A stretch of DNA of 64,000 nt from Acidisarcina sp963790505 (lineage in GTDB: Bacteria > Acidobacteriota > Terriglobia > Terriglobales > Acidobacteriaceae). The notes beneath the pieces are model-generated. The model was not told where the DNA came from. It worked only from the letters and a program-made list of their open reading frames with translations, and made no database searches. Below, in pieces: positions 24,941 to 34,666 of this stretch; the stretch's first letter is position 1; every line of letters begins with the position of its first letter. Location: NCBI GenBank assembly GCA_963790505.1, contig CAWBOT010000006.1, forward strand, positions 124,001 to 188,000. The letters are read 5' to 3'. The position numbers and the translations under genes are program-made.

Positions 24941-25804
24941 CTATTGCTGAAATCCACTGACCGATCGGGGCAGAGGCTCCTCGGGGCGCGTCACCTTGAC
25001 GGTCCTCGCCGGCGGCATCTCCGCGCGGTAGCGGACCACCAGCCATGCGAGCTTGCGCGCTGCCCAATATCGGGGTACATAGCTTCTCGGGCGCCACAGG
25101 CAACGCACCAGCCAACCCAGATGCAGCCGGTCGGCGATGTCTGGAATATGTACCTGGTCTCCGCTATGGAATGCGATCGCGGCGCCAATGCAGTGGATCG
25201 CCGGGGCGTAGTCCAGCGACCGCTTGAGATAGAGCCCGAGGCACTCCTGGATCCCGCCGCCGACCGTGACCAGCACATGTTTGGGACGCATCGCGAGGAT
25301 CCGCTCTACCAAGACCGGATCGACGATGCCCTCGCGATAATCCGGCGCAATGTAAATCTGGCCCTCTTCGATCGAAATCCCCTGCCCCCGAAGCCACGCC
25401 ACATTGGTGCGAGCACTCTCTTCGCTGGCCATGACGTACAGTGTCTTGCCCGGCTGGCGAAAGTCAGCATCGGCGACCAGCCTCGCAAAATACTTCAGCC
25501 CGGAGAGGCGCCCCACCCGGTCATTCTCCAGCAGGTTCCACAGCAACACCATGAAGCCGCTGTCGGCAATGGCGAGATCGGCCCCCAGCAGCGCCTCGCG
25601 GTACTCCTGTTCTTCGCGCAGGCTGCTCAACCCCGGCCCCGACGGAACCACCAGCAGGCCGCCATCGCGGATCCGCTCCACCGCCGCATCGGCGTCCCCG
25701 TAGAAGAAATCGACGCCTAGAATCCGCCTGAACCCGGATCGTCTCCGGGAGCCGCGAGCGAGGCTTGCCGCTGGATTGCCGACTCCATTGGCCGCTATGC
25801 CCAT
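24941..25804 (-). CDS. WecG/TagA/CpsF-family glycosyltransferase
   Basis: About 287 residues of the GT26 family. It has ILGVDFFYGDADAAVERI, the conserved ADSGFMVLLWNLL (catalytic Asp region), TLYVMASEE, ILAMRPKHVLVTVGGGIQE and LGWLVRCLWRPRSYVPRYW near the end. These enzymes transfer ManNAcA, ManNAc or glucose to lipid-linked intermediates in surface polysaccharide synthesis. An upstream in-frame ATG at 25963 would add 53 atypical residues; the ATG at 25804 with GAGGAT upstream is preferred. It shares orientation with the sugar-transferase gene 294 bp downstream. Confidence 0.85.
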   Translation of the reverse strand: MGIAANGVGNPAASLARGSRRRSGFRRILGVDFFYGDADAAVERIRDGGLLVVPSGPGLSSLREEQEYREALLGADLAIADSGFMVLLWNLLENDRVGRLSGLKYFARLVADADFRQPGKTLYVMASEESARTNVAWLRGQGISIEEGQIYIAPDYREGIVDPVLVERILAMRPKHVLVTVGGGIQECLGLYLKRSLDYAPAIHCIGAAIAFHSGDQVHIPDIADRLHLGWLVRCLWRPRSYVPRYWAARKLAWLVVRYRAEMPPARTVKVTRPEEPLPRSVSGFQQ

Positions 25805-26370
25805 CCACGGATCCTCATAACGAAGCGGCAACCCGCAAACCGCACCATTGGGCTGGCGTCCAGACCCGAGCCTGGCTTCGACTGGATCGTCAACCGCGCG
25901 TCCGCAACATTCATTTGCAACTTCTCCCTGCACTGCTAGAGAACAATGAGTTAACTGTCCCATTCACGGAACATCGGCAGACAAGATTGACCGCGCCAAT
26001 TCTAAGCGGTTCTGCGAAGGTAATGGAGCAGGCTTGGCGTCTCTTGACCCCGTGGTTCGACTCAATTTACTGAACATTTTGCTGGATTTGCACTACGCGT
26101 CGAGGCTCGTTCGAGGTGTTGCTGCAGAAACAGACTATGTTGATTAACATATTCATACCGTTTGAGTCCCGTCAAGAATATTCCCGAAATGGTCCGCCAC
26201 CTCTCAGATCAGACCCTTTCGCCGTTTGGACGGAAACGACCGCCCGCAAGACGCACTGGCTACATGGCAATCATATCGAGCAAGATTCCGACGAAAAAGC
26301 CTATCCGAATGACGTCCACCCCCCTGTAGGACTAGCGGTAAAGCGATTCACGACGTGTTACAACTCCCTA
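25805..26370. other. Divergent intergenic region, WecG-like and LacI genes
   Basis: About 570 bp between two divergent genes. It is AT-richer than its neighbours around 26050-26200. Long open frames extend from both genes into it (starts at 25963 minus and 26116 plus), but the sequence they would encode lacks family similarity. It probably holds both promoters and LacI operators; no clear operator palindrome is identified by eye. Confidence 0.45.
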
Positions 26371-27474
26371 ATGGGCGAACGGCGAACAGCATCTGAATCG
26401 AAGCCTGAGGGGGAACGCATCAACCTGAAGACCCTGGCCTCGCTGCTTGAACTCTCCCAGACCACTGTCTCGCTGGTGCTCAACGATTCCCCAGCCGCCA
26501 AGTCCATTCCCGCTCCAACTCGGCAGCGCGTTTTCGAGGCGGCCCGGAAATTCAACTACCGGCCGAATTATTTCGCCCGCTCCCTGCGCCAGAGCCGCAG
26601 CATGTCCATCGCGGTGCTTGCCCCCGATTTGAGCGAGGGCTATTTCACCCTGGTGATGAACGGCGTCCAGGCAGCGCTCATGGATGCTCACTACTTCTAT
26701 TTCACCGCCAGCCATTACTGGGACCCGGAACTCATCCGGGAATACCCAAGGAGGATGATTGAACGAGCGGTCGACGGCTTCTTGCTGCTAAACACGCCCG
26801 CAGATTTTCACAGCCCTTTGCCGGTCGTCGCACTCTCCGCACACACCCCTGCCGCCGGCGTCAGCAATCTCGTCCTGGACCACATGAAGGCCGCGGAAGT
26901 CGCCTTATCGCATTTGCGTGAGCTTGGCCACACCCGGATCGCCATGATGAAGGGCCCGGAGATCATCCCCGATTCGGAATATCGCTGGTCGGCCATCCTC
27001 GACGTCGCCCGGCGCTATGGCATCGCCGCCGCTCCGGAGCTTCACATGCGCATTTCTGCAAACAACGGCTCCCCGGAGTCGGGGTACCTGCCGGTTAAAG
27101 AATTGCTCGGCCGCACCACCGACTTCACCGCCATCTTTTGTTTCAATGACATCGCCGCCATCGGCGCGATACGGGCGCTCAAAGACGCCGGGATCTCCGT
27201 CCCCGAAGATGTCTCCGTGGTGGGCTTTGATGACATCCTCGGCGCCTCTTACCACACTCCGAGTCTCACCACCGTCCGCCAGCCGCTCGAGCAGATGGGC
27301 CGCGAGGGGGCGCGCATCCTGCTCGAACGCATCGCCAATCCCGGCGAGGAACTGACTCCCGAGGTGGTTCTGCAGCCGCAACTCATCGTTCGCGAATCCA
27401 CCGCAACCGCTCGGCGGACACTCCCTGCGGGCACGAAATCGAATCGCGGGCACGGCCCTGGCCGCACTGGCTGA
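26371..27474 (+). CDS. LacI-family transcriptional regulator
   Basis: 367 residues. The N-terminal helix-turn-helix is INLKTLASLLELSQTTVSLV with the hinge RQRVFEAARKFNYRPN. The periplasmic-binding-protein-like effector domain includes SIAVLAPDLSEGYF, FTAIFCFNDIAAIGAIRAL, SVVGFDDILGASYHTPSL and LTTVRQPLEQMGREGARILL. It should repress sugar-use genes and respond to a sugar. The start at 26371 (MGERR) is chosen because the HTH usually begins within about 25 residues. No sugar-transport genes adjoin; the target is unknown. Confidence 0.9.
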   Translation: MGERRTASESKPEGERINLKTLASLLELSQTTVSLVLNDSPAAKSIPAPTRQRVFEAARKFNYRPNYFARSLRQSRSMSIAVLAPDLSEGYFTLVMNGVQAALMDAHYFYFTASHYWDPELIREYPRRMIERAVDGFLLLNTPADFHSPLPVVALSAHTPAAGVSNLVLDHMKAAEVALSHLRELGHTRIAMMKGPEIIPDSEYRWSAILDVARRYGIAAAPELHMRISANNGSPESGYLPVKELLGRTTDFTAIFCFNDIAAIGAIRALKDAGISVPEDVSVVGFDDILGASYHTPSLTTVRQPLEQMGREGARILLERIANPGEELTPEVVLQPQLIVRESTATARRTLPAGTKSNRGHGPGRTG

Positions 27475-27496
27475 CCTACAGTCCACGCCGATCGTG

Positions 27497-28525
27497 TTAC
27501 TTCCCGATCTCCAGAATTGAGAACGTCCCTAGCACCATCGGCGGCCATGCCCGGCGTCCACCGGGCGGCGTTGGAGGAACCGGCCCAAACTCCGCGCTGA
27601 CGGTGAAAATGTGGTCAGTCTTTCCGTCCAGCGTCGACGTTCTCGCCCGCGGCATCGTCTGCAGGGTCTGCTCCACCGAAAAGCTCGTCGGGCTGTTTTC
27701 CTTCACGACGGTGAGAGTTCCGTCGCCTTGCGAACTGAATGCTTCCATCGTTTTGGGATTAAACAAGGCACCATCGGTGCCGTTCCCGATGGGCAGCGCC
27801 GCGAGGATTTTTCCGTCGCCGGCGTTCAGAATCACCATGGTCTGCGGACCGCGGCAGGTGGCGAAGAGAATATTGTTCTTTACATCGATAGCCAGACCGG
27901 CACAACCTGCACCCTTGCCCTCGAGGTCATAGCGTGCCGTCACTGAGAGCGCCTTGGCGTCGACAACCGCGATTTTGGCCTTATCTTCGAGGTCAATGTA
28001 CAGATGACCTTGTCGGTCGGAAACCGCCTGTTCCGGCTCCCCGCCGAGATCGATCGTCCCCACAACCGAGCCGTCCTTGGCGTCGATCACCGTCACGTTC
28101 GGCGCGACGTGGCTAAAGACATAGACGCGGCCATTGAACGGATCGTCCAGGATGCCGTCCGGGTCTCCCGTCACCGCGATCGTCTTGATCGGTTTCAGGG
28201 TGTCCGCATCCCACATCGCCACCGGCTTGCTGCTGGCAAAGCCGTGGTGCGACTGTGCATCGACAGCGACCCCGTGCCCATTCGTGTCAGCCAGCTCCCC
28301 GGCGGACTTCAGCGTATCAAGATCGTAGACGGTGATCCTGCCCGAAGAGCCGAGGCGCGGAATATAAAGCTTGCGTCCGGCCGCGTCGGCGTACACGTAG
28401 TCGAATCCGCCTTCGCCTCCAACCTTCACCGTCTGCAAGACCTTGTATGGCCCGCTCGCGGTTACCTGGGCGGAAGAAGGCAGGAGCAATACTCCAAGAA
28501 TCAACGGTAGAAATGCGATTCGCAC
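27497..28525 (-). CDS. Secreted YncE/YVTN beta-propeller protein
   Basis: 342 residues with a signal peptide (IAFLPLILGVLLLPSSAQ). Repeated beta-propeller blades of the YVTN type follow: GRITVYDLDTLKSAGEL, KPVAMWDADTLKPIKTI, NGRVYVFSHVAPNVTVIDAK, KAKIAVVDAKALSVTARY and TMVILNAGDGKILAALPIG. Such proteins are common in acidobacteria and typically lie in the periplasm or on the cell surface. Ligand and function are not known. It converges on the LacI gene, with 22 bp between the stops. Confidence 0.82.
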   Translation of the reverse strand: MRIAFLPLILGVLLLPSSAQVTASGPYKVLQTVKVGGEGGFDYVYADAAGRKLYIPRLGSSGRITVYDLDTLKSAGELADTNGHGVAVDAQSHHGFASSKPVAMWDADTLKPIKTIAVTGDPDGILDDPFNGRVYVFSHVAPNVTVIDAKDGSVVGTIDLGGEPEQAVSDRQGHLYIDLEDKAKIAVVDAKALSVTARYDLEGKGAGCAGLAIDVKNNILFATCRGPQTMVILNAGDGKILAALPIGNGTDGALFNPKTMEAFSSQGDGTLTVVKENSPTSFSVEQTLQTMPRARTSTLDGKTDHIFTVSAEFGPVPPTPPGGRRAWPPMVLGTFSILEIGK

Positions 28526-28741
28526 GAAATCCTCTCATGACGACAGAATGAGATCACTATACTTGCGCCGCCTTTACCTGAATACAACGAATTCATGCTC
28601 GGTAAAATCGAAAAAGATGCGACGTCGCTTCAGCGGGACGGCCGTCACCGTCATGCCCCAGGTGGAGCAGAAGTTGCCCAACGAAGGTCGATGACCCCGC
28701 CAGGACGCCCTTGCAATGGGCGCATGTTCTAGAATCGGGGC

Positions 28742-30139
28742 ATGTTCCTCAAGCAGTATTACCTTGGCTGTCTCGCCCATGCGTCTTATCTGGTGGTCGA
28801 TGAAGCCAGTGCAACTGCAATCGTAGTCGACCCCCAACGTGACATTCAGCAGTACCTGGTCGACGCCGAACGGCTGGGAGCACAGATTCGCCACGTCTTT
28901 CTAACCCACTTCCATGCCGACTTCCTCGCCGGACACCTTGAACTGCGTGACCGCTGCGGCTCCGATATCCGACTTGGAGCGCGTGCCAAAGCCGAGTACA
29001 AATTCGTCCCGATGAAGGAAGGCGACACGCTCGAGTTTCCCGGTCTGCGTCTGAAGGTTCTCGAGACCCCTGGGCATACCATCGAGTCGATCTCGATCCT
29101 GGTCTTTGATCTGAGCAAGGACCGGGACAAGCCTTACGCCGTGCTGACCGGAGACACCCTCTTTATCGGCGATGTCGGCCGCCCGGACCTGCGGGCCTCC
29201 CTGGGCTGGACGGCCACCGAACTTAGCAGCCACTTATACGAATCCCTGCATAACAAGCTTCTGCAGCTCCCTGACGAAACCCTCGTCTATCCGGCACATG
29301 GCGCCGGGTCTCTTTGCGGCAAGCATCTCTCCTCCGACACCGTTTCTACCCTGGGCGAGCAGCGCCGCTTCAACTACGCGCTGCAACCAATGACCAAAGA
29401 TAAGTTCACTCGTCTGGTGACCGCCGATCAGCCCGACGCTCCCGCCTATTTCACCTACGACGCTATCCTGAACACCCGAGAGCACCTGGCGCTGGACCAC
29501 ACGTTGCGTCAGGTGCTGCGACCGATGGAGATCGAGGAGGTACTGAAGACGGTCGACGCCGGCGCCCAGCTTCTCGATGTCCGCGATGCGGCGGAGTATG
29601 CCAAAGGGCACATGGCGGGGAGTATCAATATCGGTCTGAACGGCCAGTTTGCAACCTGGGCCGGTACGGTCCTCGACCCCAGCCATCCGATCGTGATCGT
29701 CGCCGAGCCCGAACGCGAACAGGAAGCGGCCCTTCGCCTTGGAAGAATTGGCTTCGACCTCGTCGAGGGGTACCTTGCTGGCGGAATGGCGGCCCTCGCC
29801 GGACGCCCCGAACTGCTCCAGACGACAGAGAGGGTCAGCGCTGTTGCCCTCGCCGAAGATCTGGCTTGTCCAGCCCCGCCACTGGTCGTCGATATCCGCA
29901 CGCAGGGGGAGTGGAGCGCGAAACACCTCGATGGCAGCATCAATCTGCCCCTCGGCCAGCTGCAAGAGCGGCTCGCGGAGATCCCCCGCAATCGCAAGCT
30001 CGCCGTCCACTGCGCAGGTGGTTATCGCTCCTCGATCGCCGTCGGCATTCTCGTCCGGCACGGCATTAGTAATATCGTCGAGCTCGCCGACGGGATTGCC
30101 GCGTGGGAAGCGGCCAATCTTCCGATGATTAGAGTTTAG
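28742..30139 (+). CDS. MBL-fold hydrolase with two rhodanese domains
   Basis: 465 residues. An N-terminal metallo-beta-lactamase domain has the metal motif THFHADF plus GH in FLAGH, then ETPGHT, TGDTLFIGDVGRPDLR and YPAHGAGS, as in persulfide dioxygenase/glyoxalase II-like proteins (ETHE1 group). Two rhodanese domains follow. The first (around 265-360) has IVIVAEPEREQ where a catalytic Cys would be, so it is probably inactive. The second has VHCAGGYRSSIAV with a Cys. The expected role is sulfide or persulfide oxidation and sulfur transfer in the cytoplasm. Confidence 0.87.
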   Translation: MFLKQYYLGCLAHASYLVVDEASATAIVVDPQRDIQQYLVDAERLGAQIRHVFLTHFHADFLAGHLELRDRCGSDIRLGARAKAEYKFVPMKEGDTLEFPGLRLKVLETPGHTIESISILVFDLSKDRDKPYAVLTGDTLFIGDVGRPDLRASLGWTATELSSHLYESLHNKLLQLPDETLVYPAHGAGSLCGKHLSSDTVSTLGEQRRFNYALQPMTKDKFTRLVTADQPDAPAYFTYDAILNTREHLALDHTLRQVLRPMEIEEVLKTVDAGAQLLDVRDAAEYAKGHMAGSINIGLNGQFATWAGTVLDPSHPIVIVAEPEREQEAALRLGRIGFDLVEGYLAGGMAALAGRPELLQTTERVSAVALAEDLACPAPPLVVDIRTQGEWSAKHLDGSINLPLGQLQERLAEIPRNRKLAVHCAGGYRSSIAVGILVRHGISNIVELADGIAAWEAANLPMIRV

Positions 30140-30503
30140 TTACTCCCGCCTGGCCCAGAGCGCCGAAGGACTTAGACGCACCTGCCCAGTCCTGCCCGCA
30201 TGCTCTCCTCCGCAGGGCCGCATTATCATTAGTTGACCTTCGGTTAACACCTGTTGCGAAGTAATTACTCGGGTCGAGCAGGATTTACTCGTTTCCTCGA
30301 CGCCATTTTGGGTAACATTACCGAAGTGTGATCATTTAGCACGAGTTGACTATCGACATAGCTCTCGCTTCCGTGGATGATGACTACAAATATTGTCCAG
30401 GCAGCTTCCTCAGAGCATTGCGTAAGAGCGCAACGTCGAGGCATAAAACCGCACCTCCGCAGAGAGGGCGCGCCCGGACTCTATCTGTACCCGGGGGATT
30501 TAT
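30140..30503. other. Intergenic upstream of beta-helix gene
   Basis: About 360 bp with no supported gene. The left part is GC-rich and the right part contains AT-rich patches (30225-30370) where a promoter for the large secreted protein is expected. TTGACT at about 30347 could be a -35 element, but a good -10 at 17 bp is not seen. Confidence 0.35.
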
Positions 30504-32966
30504 ATGCAGCTCGACACTCGTCATCTCTCTCTCTCTCTCTTCGCATCATTTGTAGCCCAGCGCTTTCCACAAGCCTCTACTTCTGGTGCGAAACGAATGC
30601 CGGGGACCGCGCCTGTCACTCGTATCTCCGCTGGAAGGCATCCGGCGATGGGCGTCCTGGCAGTCGCACTCCTGTCGAGCGGCTTCATGGCGATGGCACA
30701 AACTCAGCCTCTGGCGGCCAACACCCTGCCGGCCACATACTATGTGGCTAATTCGGGAAACGATTCCGCCAGCGGTACCAGTTCCAAGACCCCATGGCAG
30801 ACACTCGCGCACCTCAATTCGGTCCCCCTGGCCCCTGGAAGCTCCGTTTACCTGCAATGCGGTAGCACATTTAGGGAATCTCTGGTCATTGGATACAGCG
30901 GTACGATGAGTTCCCCCATCAACTACGGCTCTTACGGGAGCTGCAGCGGATCGAACCTTCCGCTGATCAGCGGCGCCGACCTGCTGACGAGTTGGACCGC
31001 GCTCCAGGAGGCGACCTTCACGGTTTATTACACCTCCGAACCGAATGCACCCTCGGTGGTCTTTGAGGACAATCACCGCCTTGCTGTCGCGACCGCTTAC
31101 GCCACCATGCCCCCGGGCTCTTTCTACTACGATTCGGTGAAACACCGCGTTTATGTCAGAACGATCGAACGCAACAGCCCGGCGTACCATGTGGTGGAAG
31201 CGAGCGTGCGCGCACTCCCGCTCCTGATTGAAGGCGTCAGCTACCTCAACATCTCAAACCTCGAGGTCGACAAGGGAACGCAGAACAACATCGAAGCCTG
31301 GGGCAACCTGACTAACATCACTCTGACCGGGACCGTAACTAACTATTCCTATGGCAACGGCATATGGTTTACCTCGTTCTTGGGCCAGGCGCAGAACAAC
31401 GTCCTCATTCAGAACTGCACCGCCAGCTACAACGGCGAGACCGGCGTGATGAAGGGCAACTACGGCAACAACTTTGTTGTGGAGGGCTGCACAGCGACTT
31501 ACAACGCCTTTGACGACCAATACCCCTACACCGGCGGCATCCGCATTGTGAGCGACGGCCTCTCCGATTCAAACCGTGCAACAAATTCCGGGATAATCGG
31601 AAGCGTCGCAGCCTTCAACGGGATTAACCCTGACACCGGGGCCAGCGGGTTTACGAAATCGGGACAGCAGGGTACCGGTATCTGGTGCGATACCTGCGGC
31701 AACGGATCATTCCTCACCGGAAATCTCGCCTACAACAACACCCAGGATGGAGTTCAGTTAGAGTTCTCCGGCGCGACCGGAAGCCGGTCCATGACTTATA
31801 ACGTCGCCTATAACAATGGATGGGCAGGAGTCGCCCATTCGCGCAGTTCGCACAACGACATCATTGCCAACAACACTGCCTACAATAACCCCTACAATTG
31901 CTTTTTTCAGGGAGAGTATGGCGGCGGCGACACCACGATCGGCATGGTGAACAACACGTATGAAAACAATATCTGCTCCAGCCAGGTGATCGGCAAATAC
32001 GGCGTCACCTTTGTGGCCCAGTTCGGCGCAGAGAATAACAAACTGGGTCAGGGGCACGGCAACATTTTCAGAAACAACTCGTTCGGGGTGGCCACCGCGG
32101 CGACCGGCATCTTTGCAACGTACGGATCGGGTAACAACGTCAAGACCTACGCCGCATTGGACACACTTTACGGTTCGAGCATGCAGTCCATGGAGAAGGA
32201 CCCGATGCTCATAAGCCCGGCCACGGCGAACTTTGTGTTGCAGCCCGGCTCTCCCGCGATAGGCGCTGGATGGTACGGCGCCGACCTGGGCGCTATCCCC
32301 TACGTGACGAACTCATCGGGCATTCCTCAACCTGCCTTTCAGCTCGGATTTGCAGGATCGCAAAGCCTGATGACGCTGAATGGCGGGCCCGCGCTCAACG
32401 GCACCAAGCTCCGCCTCACCGACGGCAAGAAATACGAAACGCGCAGCGCTTTTTTCAACTACCCCGTCAATGTCGAGCAGTTCTCCGCCAGCTTTCAATT
32501 CCAGATCACTGACCCGGTCGCCGACGGCTTCACCTTTACGATTCAGGGCGGCGGTCCGACCGCGCTTGGAACCGGGGGCGACGACCTCGGCTACCTCGGC
32601 ATTCCCAACGGCCTTGCGGTCAAGTTCGACTTGTTCAGCAATGCGGGCGAAGGACCGGACTCGACTGGACTATATATCGGCAACGCCGCTCCCACCACGC
32701 CCGACGTCAACCTTACGGCGACGGGAATCAATCTCCATAGCGGCGATGTCTTCAACGTCCAGCTCACCTACAACGGCAGTACGCTCGTTGTCGTCATCAC
32801 CGATCGCAAGACCAACGCCTCAGCAACGCAAACCTACAACGTGAATATTCCCGCGGCTGTGGGCGGCGAGACAGCCTACGTCGGCTTTACCGCCGGCGCC
32901 GGCAGCCAGAGCTCGATACAGGACATTCTGAGCTGGAACTACCTGGCAACGGACCCCAATCTGTAG
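30504..32966 (+). CDS. Secreted right-handed beta-helix protein with C-terminal lectin-like domain
   Basis: 820 residues. The true signal peptide appears to be MGVLAVALLSSGFMAMAQT, starting about residue 49, so the real start may be internal and the first 48 residues doubtful. The mature region begins ATYYVANSGNDSASGTSS, a common opening of pectate-lyase-like beta-helix proteins. Asn-rich coils follow (NVLIQNCTASYNGETGV, NFVVEGCTATYNAFDDQ, IIANNTAYNN) with a C-terminal legume-lectin-type domain (FSASFQFQITDPVADGFTF). It is probably a surface or secreted polysaccharide-binding or -degrading protein. A (TC)8 tract lies at codons 7-12. Confidence 0.75.
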   Translation: MQLDTRHLSLSLFASFVAQRFPQASTSGAKRMPGTAPVTRISAGRHPAMGVLAVALLSSGFMAMAQTQPLAANTLPATYYVANSGNDSASGTSSKTPWQTLAHLNSVPLAPGSSVYLQCGSTFRESLVIGYSGTMSSPINYGSYGSCSGSNLPLISGADLLTSWTALQEATFTVYYTSEPNAPSVVFEDNHRLAVATAYATMPPGSFYYDSVKHRVYVRTIERNSPAYHVVEASVRALPLLIEGVSYLNISNLEVDKGTQNNIEAWGNLTNITLTGTVTNYSYGNGIWFTSFLGQAQNNVLIQNCTASYNGETGVMKGNYGNNFVVEGCTATYNAFDDQYPYTGGIRIVSDGLSDSNRATNSGIIGSVAAFNGINPDTGASGFTKSGQQGTGIWCDTCGNGSFLTGNLAYNNTQDGVQLEFSGATGSRSMTYNVAYNNGWAGVAHSRSSHNDIIANNTAYNNPYNCFFQGEYGGGDTTIGMVNNTYENNICSSQVIGKYGVTFVAQFGAENNKLGQGHGNIFRNNSFGVATAATGIFATYGSGNNVKTYAALDTLYGSSMQSMEKDPMLISPATANFVLQPGSPAIGAGWYGADLGAIPYVTNSSGIPQPAFQLGFAGSQSLMTLNGGPALNGTKLRLTDGKKYETRSAFFNYPVNVEQFSASFQFQITDPVADGFTFTIQGGGPTALGTGGDDLGYLGIPNGLAVKFDLFSNAGEGPDSTGLYIGNAAPTTPDVNLTATGINLHSGDVFNVQLTYNGSTLVVVITDRKTNASATQTYNVNIPAAVGGETAYVGFTAGAGSQSSIQDILSWNYLATDPNL
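30524..30540 (+). repeat. (TC)8 dinucleotide repeat
   Basis: TC repeats run from 30524 to 30540, a few codons after the ATG at 30504. Slippage would shift that reading frame, so it could be a phase-variable switch if 30504 is the true start; if translation starts at 30597 (ATG) or later, the tract lies in the leader. Confidence 0.75.
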
Positions 32967-33061
32967 CGCTTCAACCCGCGTTGAGCTGCGAGTTCCCCAA
33001 CTTGCAGCTCAACGGCTCGAGACCTCTGTAGACGGCACAACGCATTCAGAGCGTCACGCGC

Positions 33062-34510
33062 TTACTCCGGAAAGAACTGGGCCACCTGCTCCGGTCGCGG
33101 CGGCTTCGTCAACGCGCTTACCACAACGAGGCAAAGCAGCGAAATGATCAACGCCGGGAAGATCGCGTCTCTCGCCGCCAGGACAGCCGGCAGATGCCGA
33201 TGAACAAAGGGCAGGTCCCAGCAAACCGTAACCACCGTGCCTGCGGCGATCGCGGAGACCGCGCCTTCCCCATTCGCCCGGCGCGAATAAAATGCCGCCA
33301 GGATCACCGGCGTGAGCGCCGCTGAATAGATGGTGTAGGCGTATAGCGTCTTCTTAAGCACCGACTCGGTATGGAGCGACTGGTACAGCGCCCAGCAGCC
33401 AAGCAGCACCACCATCAGCCTGGAGATGGCCAGGATTCGCTTATTTGAAGCCTGGGGGGCGAGATAGCGCAGAAAAATATCGTTCACCAGGTTTGTCGCC
33501 GGCGAGAAGAGAAAATTGTTCGCCGTCGAGATGACTTTGGCGAAGATCGCGCCGATCAGCAACGCGCCAAGCAGGCTGACGGCCGGCCCGCCGTTGAGGC
33601 CGTGCAGCGCCGTCCAGGCAAGTATCTCCCGCGGATGATCGTGGACTTCGCCGCTGGGAAAGAGCACCGAGCCCACCACCGCCAGCGCAACGATCACCGT
33701 CTCCAGGATCACAGTCCCGCCGATCCACCACACCACGGCATTGCGCGCCGCCTTCTCTGAGCGCGCCGAGAAGAATTTCTGATACATCGCCTGATTGCCG
33801 AGCATCAACAGGCACGTGGGCAGAAATAACTCCAGGCCCTGAATCAAGGTGAAATCCCCCAGCAGCTGAAAATGCGTGGCAGGCAGAGAGGCCGTGATAT
33901 GCGCCCAGCCTCCGGCGCGATGCGCGAGGATCGGGAGCGCGACGCACATCGTGATCGTGGCCAGCGAGCCGATCACCACGTCCATATAGGCGACCGACGA
34001 CATACCGGCGATGGCGGTGAAAACGATCACGAAGATGGCGATGATGTATTTGCCCAGGTCCGCCGTGATGACCGTAGGGAAGATGAGGTGCAGAATGTCT
34101 CCGCCGCCGGTGAGCTGGTAGCTGACAATGGCCGTGTAGGCGAAGAGCACCGCGACGACCCCCAGCAGCCGCGCTGCCTGGTTGTAGCGCGCTTCGAGCA
34201 GATCGGGGATCGTGAACTGGGCGAAGTGCCTCGCGCGCGGCGCGATGAAATAGATCAGCAGCAGGCCGGCCCATCCTCCCCCGCCCTGCCAGAGCGCGGC
34301 GAAGCCGTGCCGGTAGGCGTTCTCCGCGCCGCCCAGCAGCGAGCCCGATCCGATCCATGACGAAAGCAGCGTAAAGACCAGCACAAAGGTCGGCAGCGAG
34401 CGCCCCGCGACCAGATAGTCCGCCTTGGTCTTGACTTTGCCGATGCGCGCCAGAGACACACTCAGCAGCGCGAGCACGATAATTCCCAGAACTGCGGCGT
34501 AAAGGTTCAT
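33062..34510 (-). CDS. Sodium:solute symporter family protein
   Basis: 482 residues with about 13 transmembrane segments. SSS-family features are DYLVAGRSLPTFVLVFTLLS with GSGSLLGGAENAYRHG, FTIPDLLEARYN, TAIAGMSSVAYMDVVIGSLA and the cation-site region AKVISTANNFLFSPATNLVND. It imports an unidentified solute with Na+. The ATG at 34510 is chosen because the frame upstream (to 34585) would place a Pro-rich tail before TM1. It is divergent from alanine dehydrogenase; amino-acid uptake would fit, but this is only suggestive. Confidence 0.9.
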   Translation of the reverse strand: MNLYAAVLGIIVLALLSVSLARIGKVKTKADYLVAGRSLPTFVLVFTLLSSWIGSGSLLGGAENAYRHGFAALWQGGGGWAGLLLIYFIAPRARHFAQFTIPDLLEARYNQAARLLGVVAVLFAYTAIVSYQLTGGGDILHLIFPTVITADLGKYIIAIFVIVFTAIAGMSSVAYMDVVIGSLATITMCVALPILAHRAGGWAHITASLPATHFQLLGDFTLIQGLELFLPTCLLMLGNQAMYQKFFSARSEKAARNAVVWWIGGTVILETVIVALAVVGSVLFPSGEVHDHPREILAWTALHGLNGGPAVSLLGALLIGAIFAKVISTANNFLFSPATNLVNDIFLRYLAPQASNKRILAISRLMVVLLGCWALYQSLHTESVLKKTLYAYTIYSAALTPVILAAFYSRRANGEGAVSAIAAGTVVTVCWDLPFVHRHLPAVLAARDAIFPALIISLLCLVVVSALTKPPRPEQVAQFFPE

Positions 34511-34666
34511 TGGTGTCCAATTATCAGCGGGAATCGCAAATCGTGAAAGGCGGGGCGCGTTCCCCGGATGGCGCAATCGGCGCACGTTCCCCGCAGCCCG
34601 GCTCCGCCTTTGCTAGCATTCCTCTAGAACTTGATCGCAAAATCCAGTTCTACGAGGCCATTTCAA

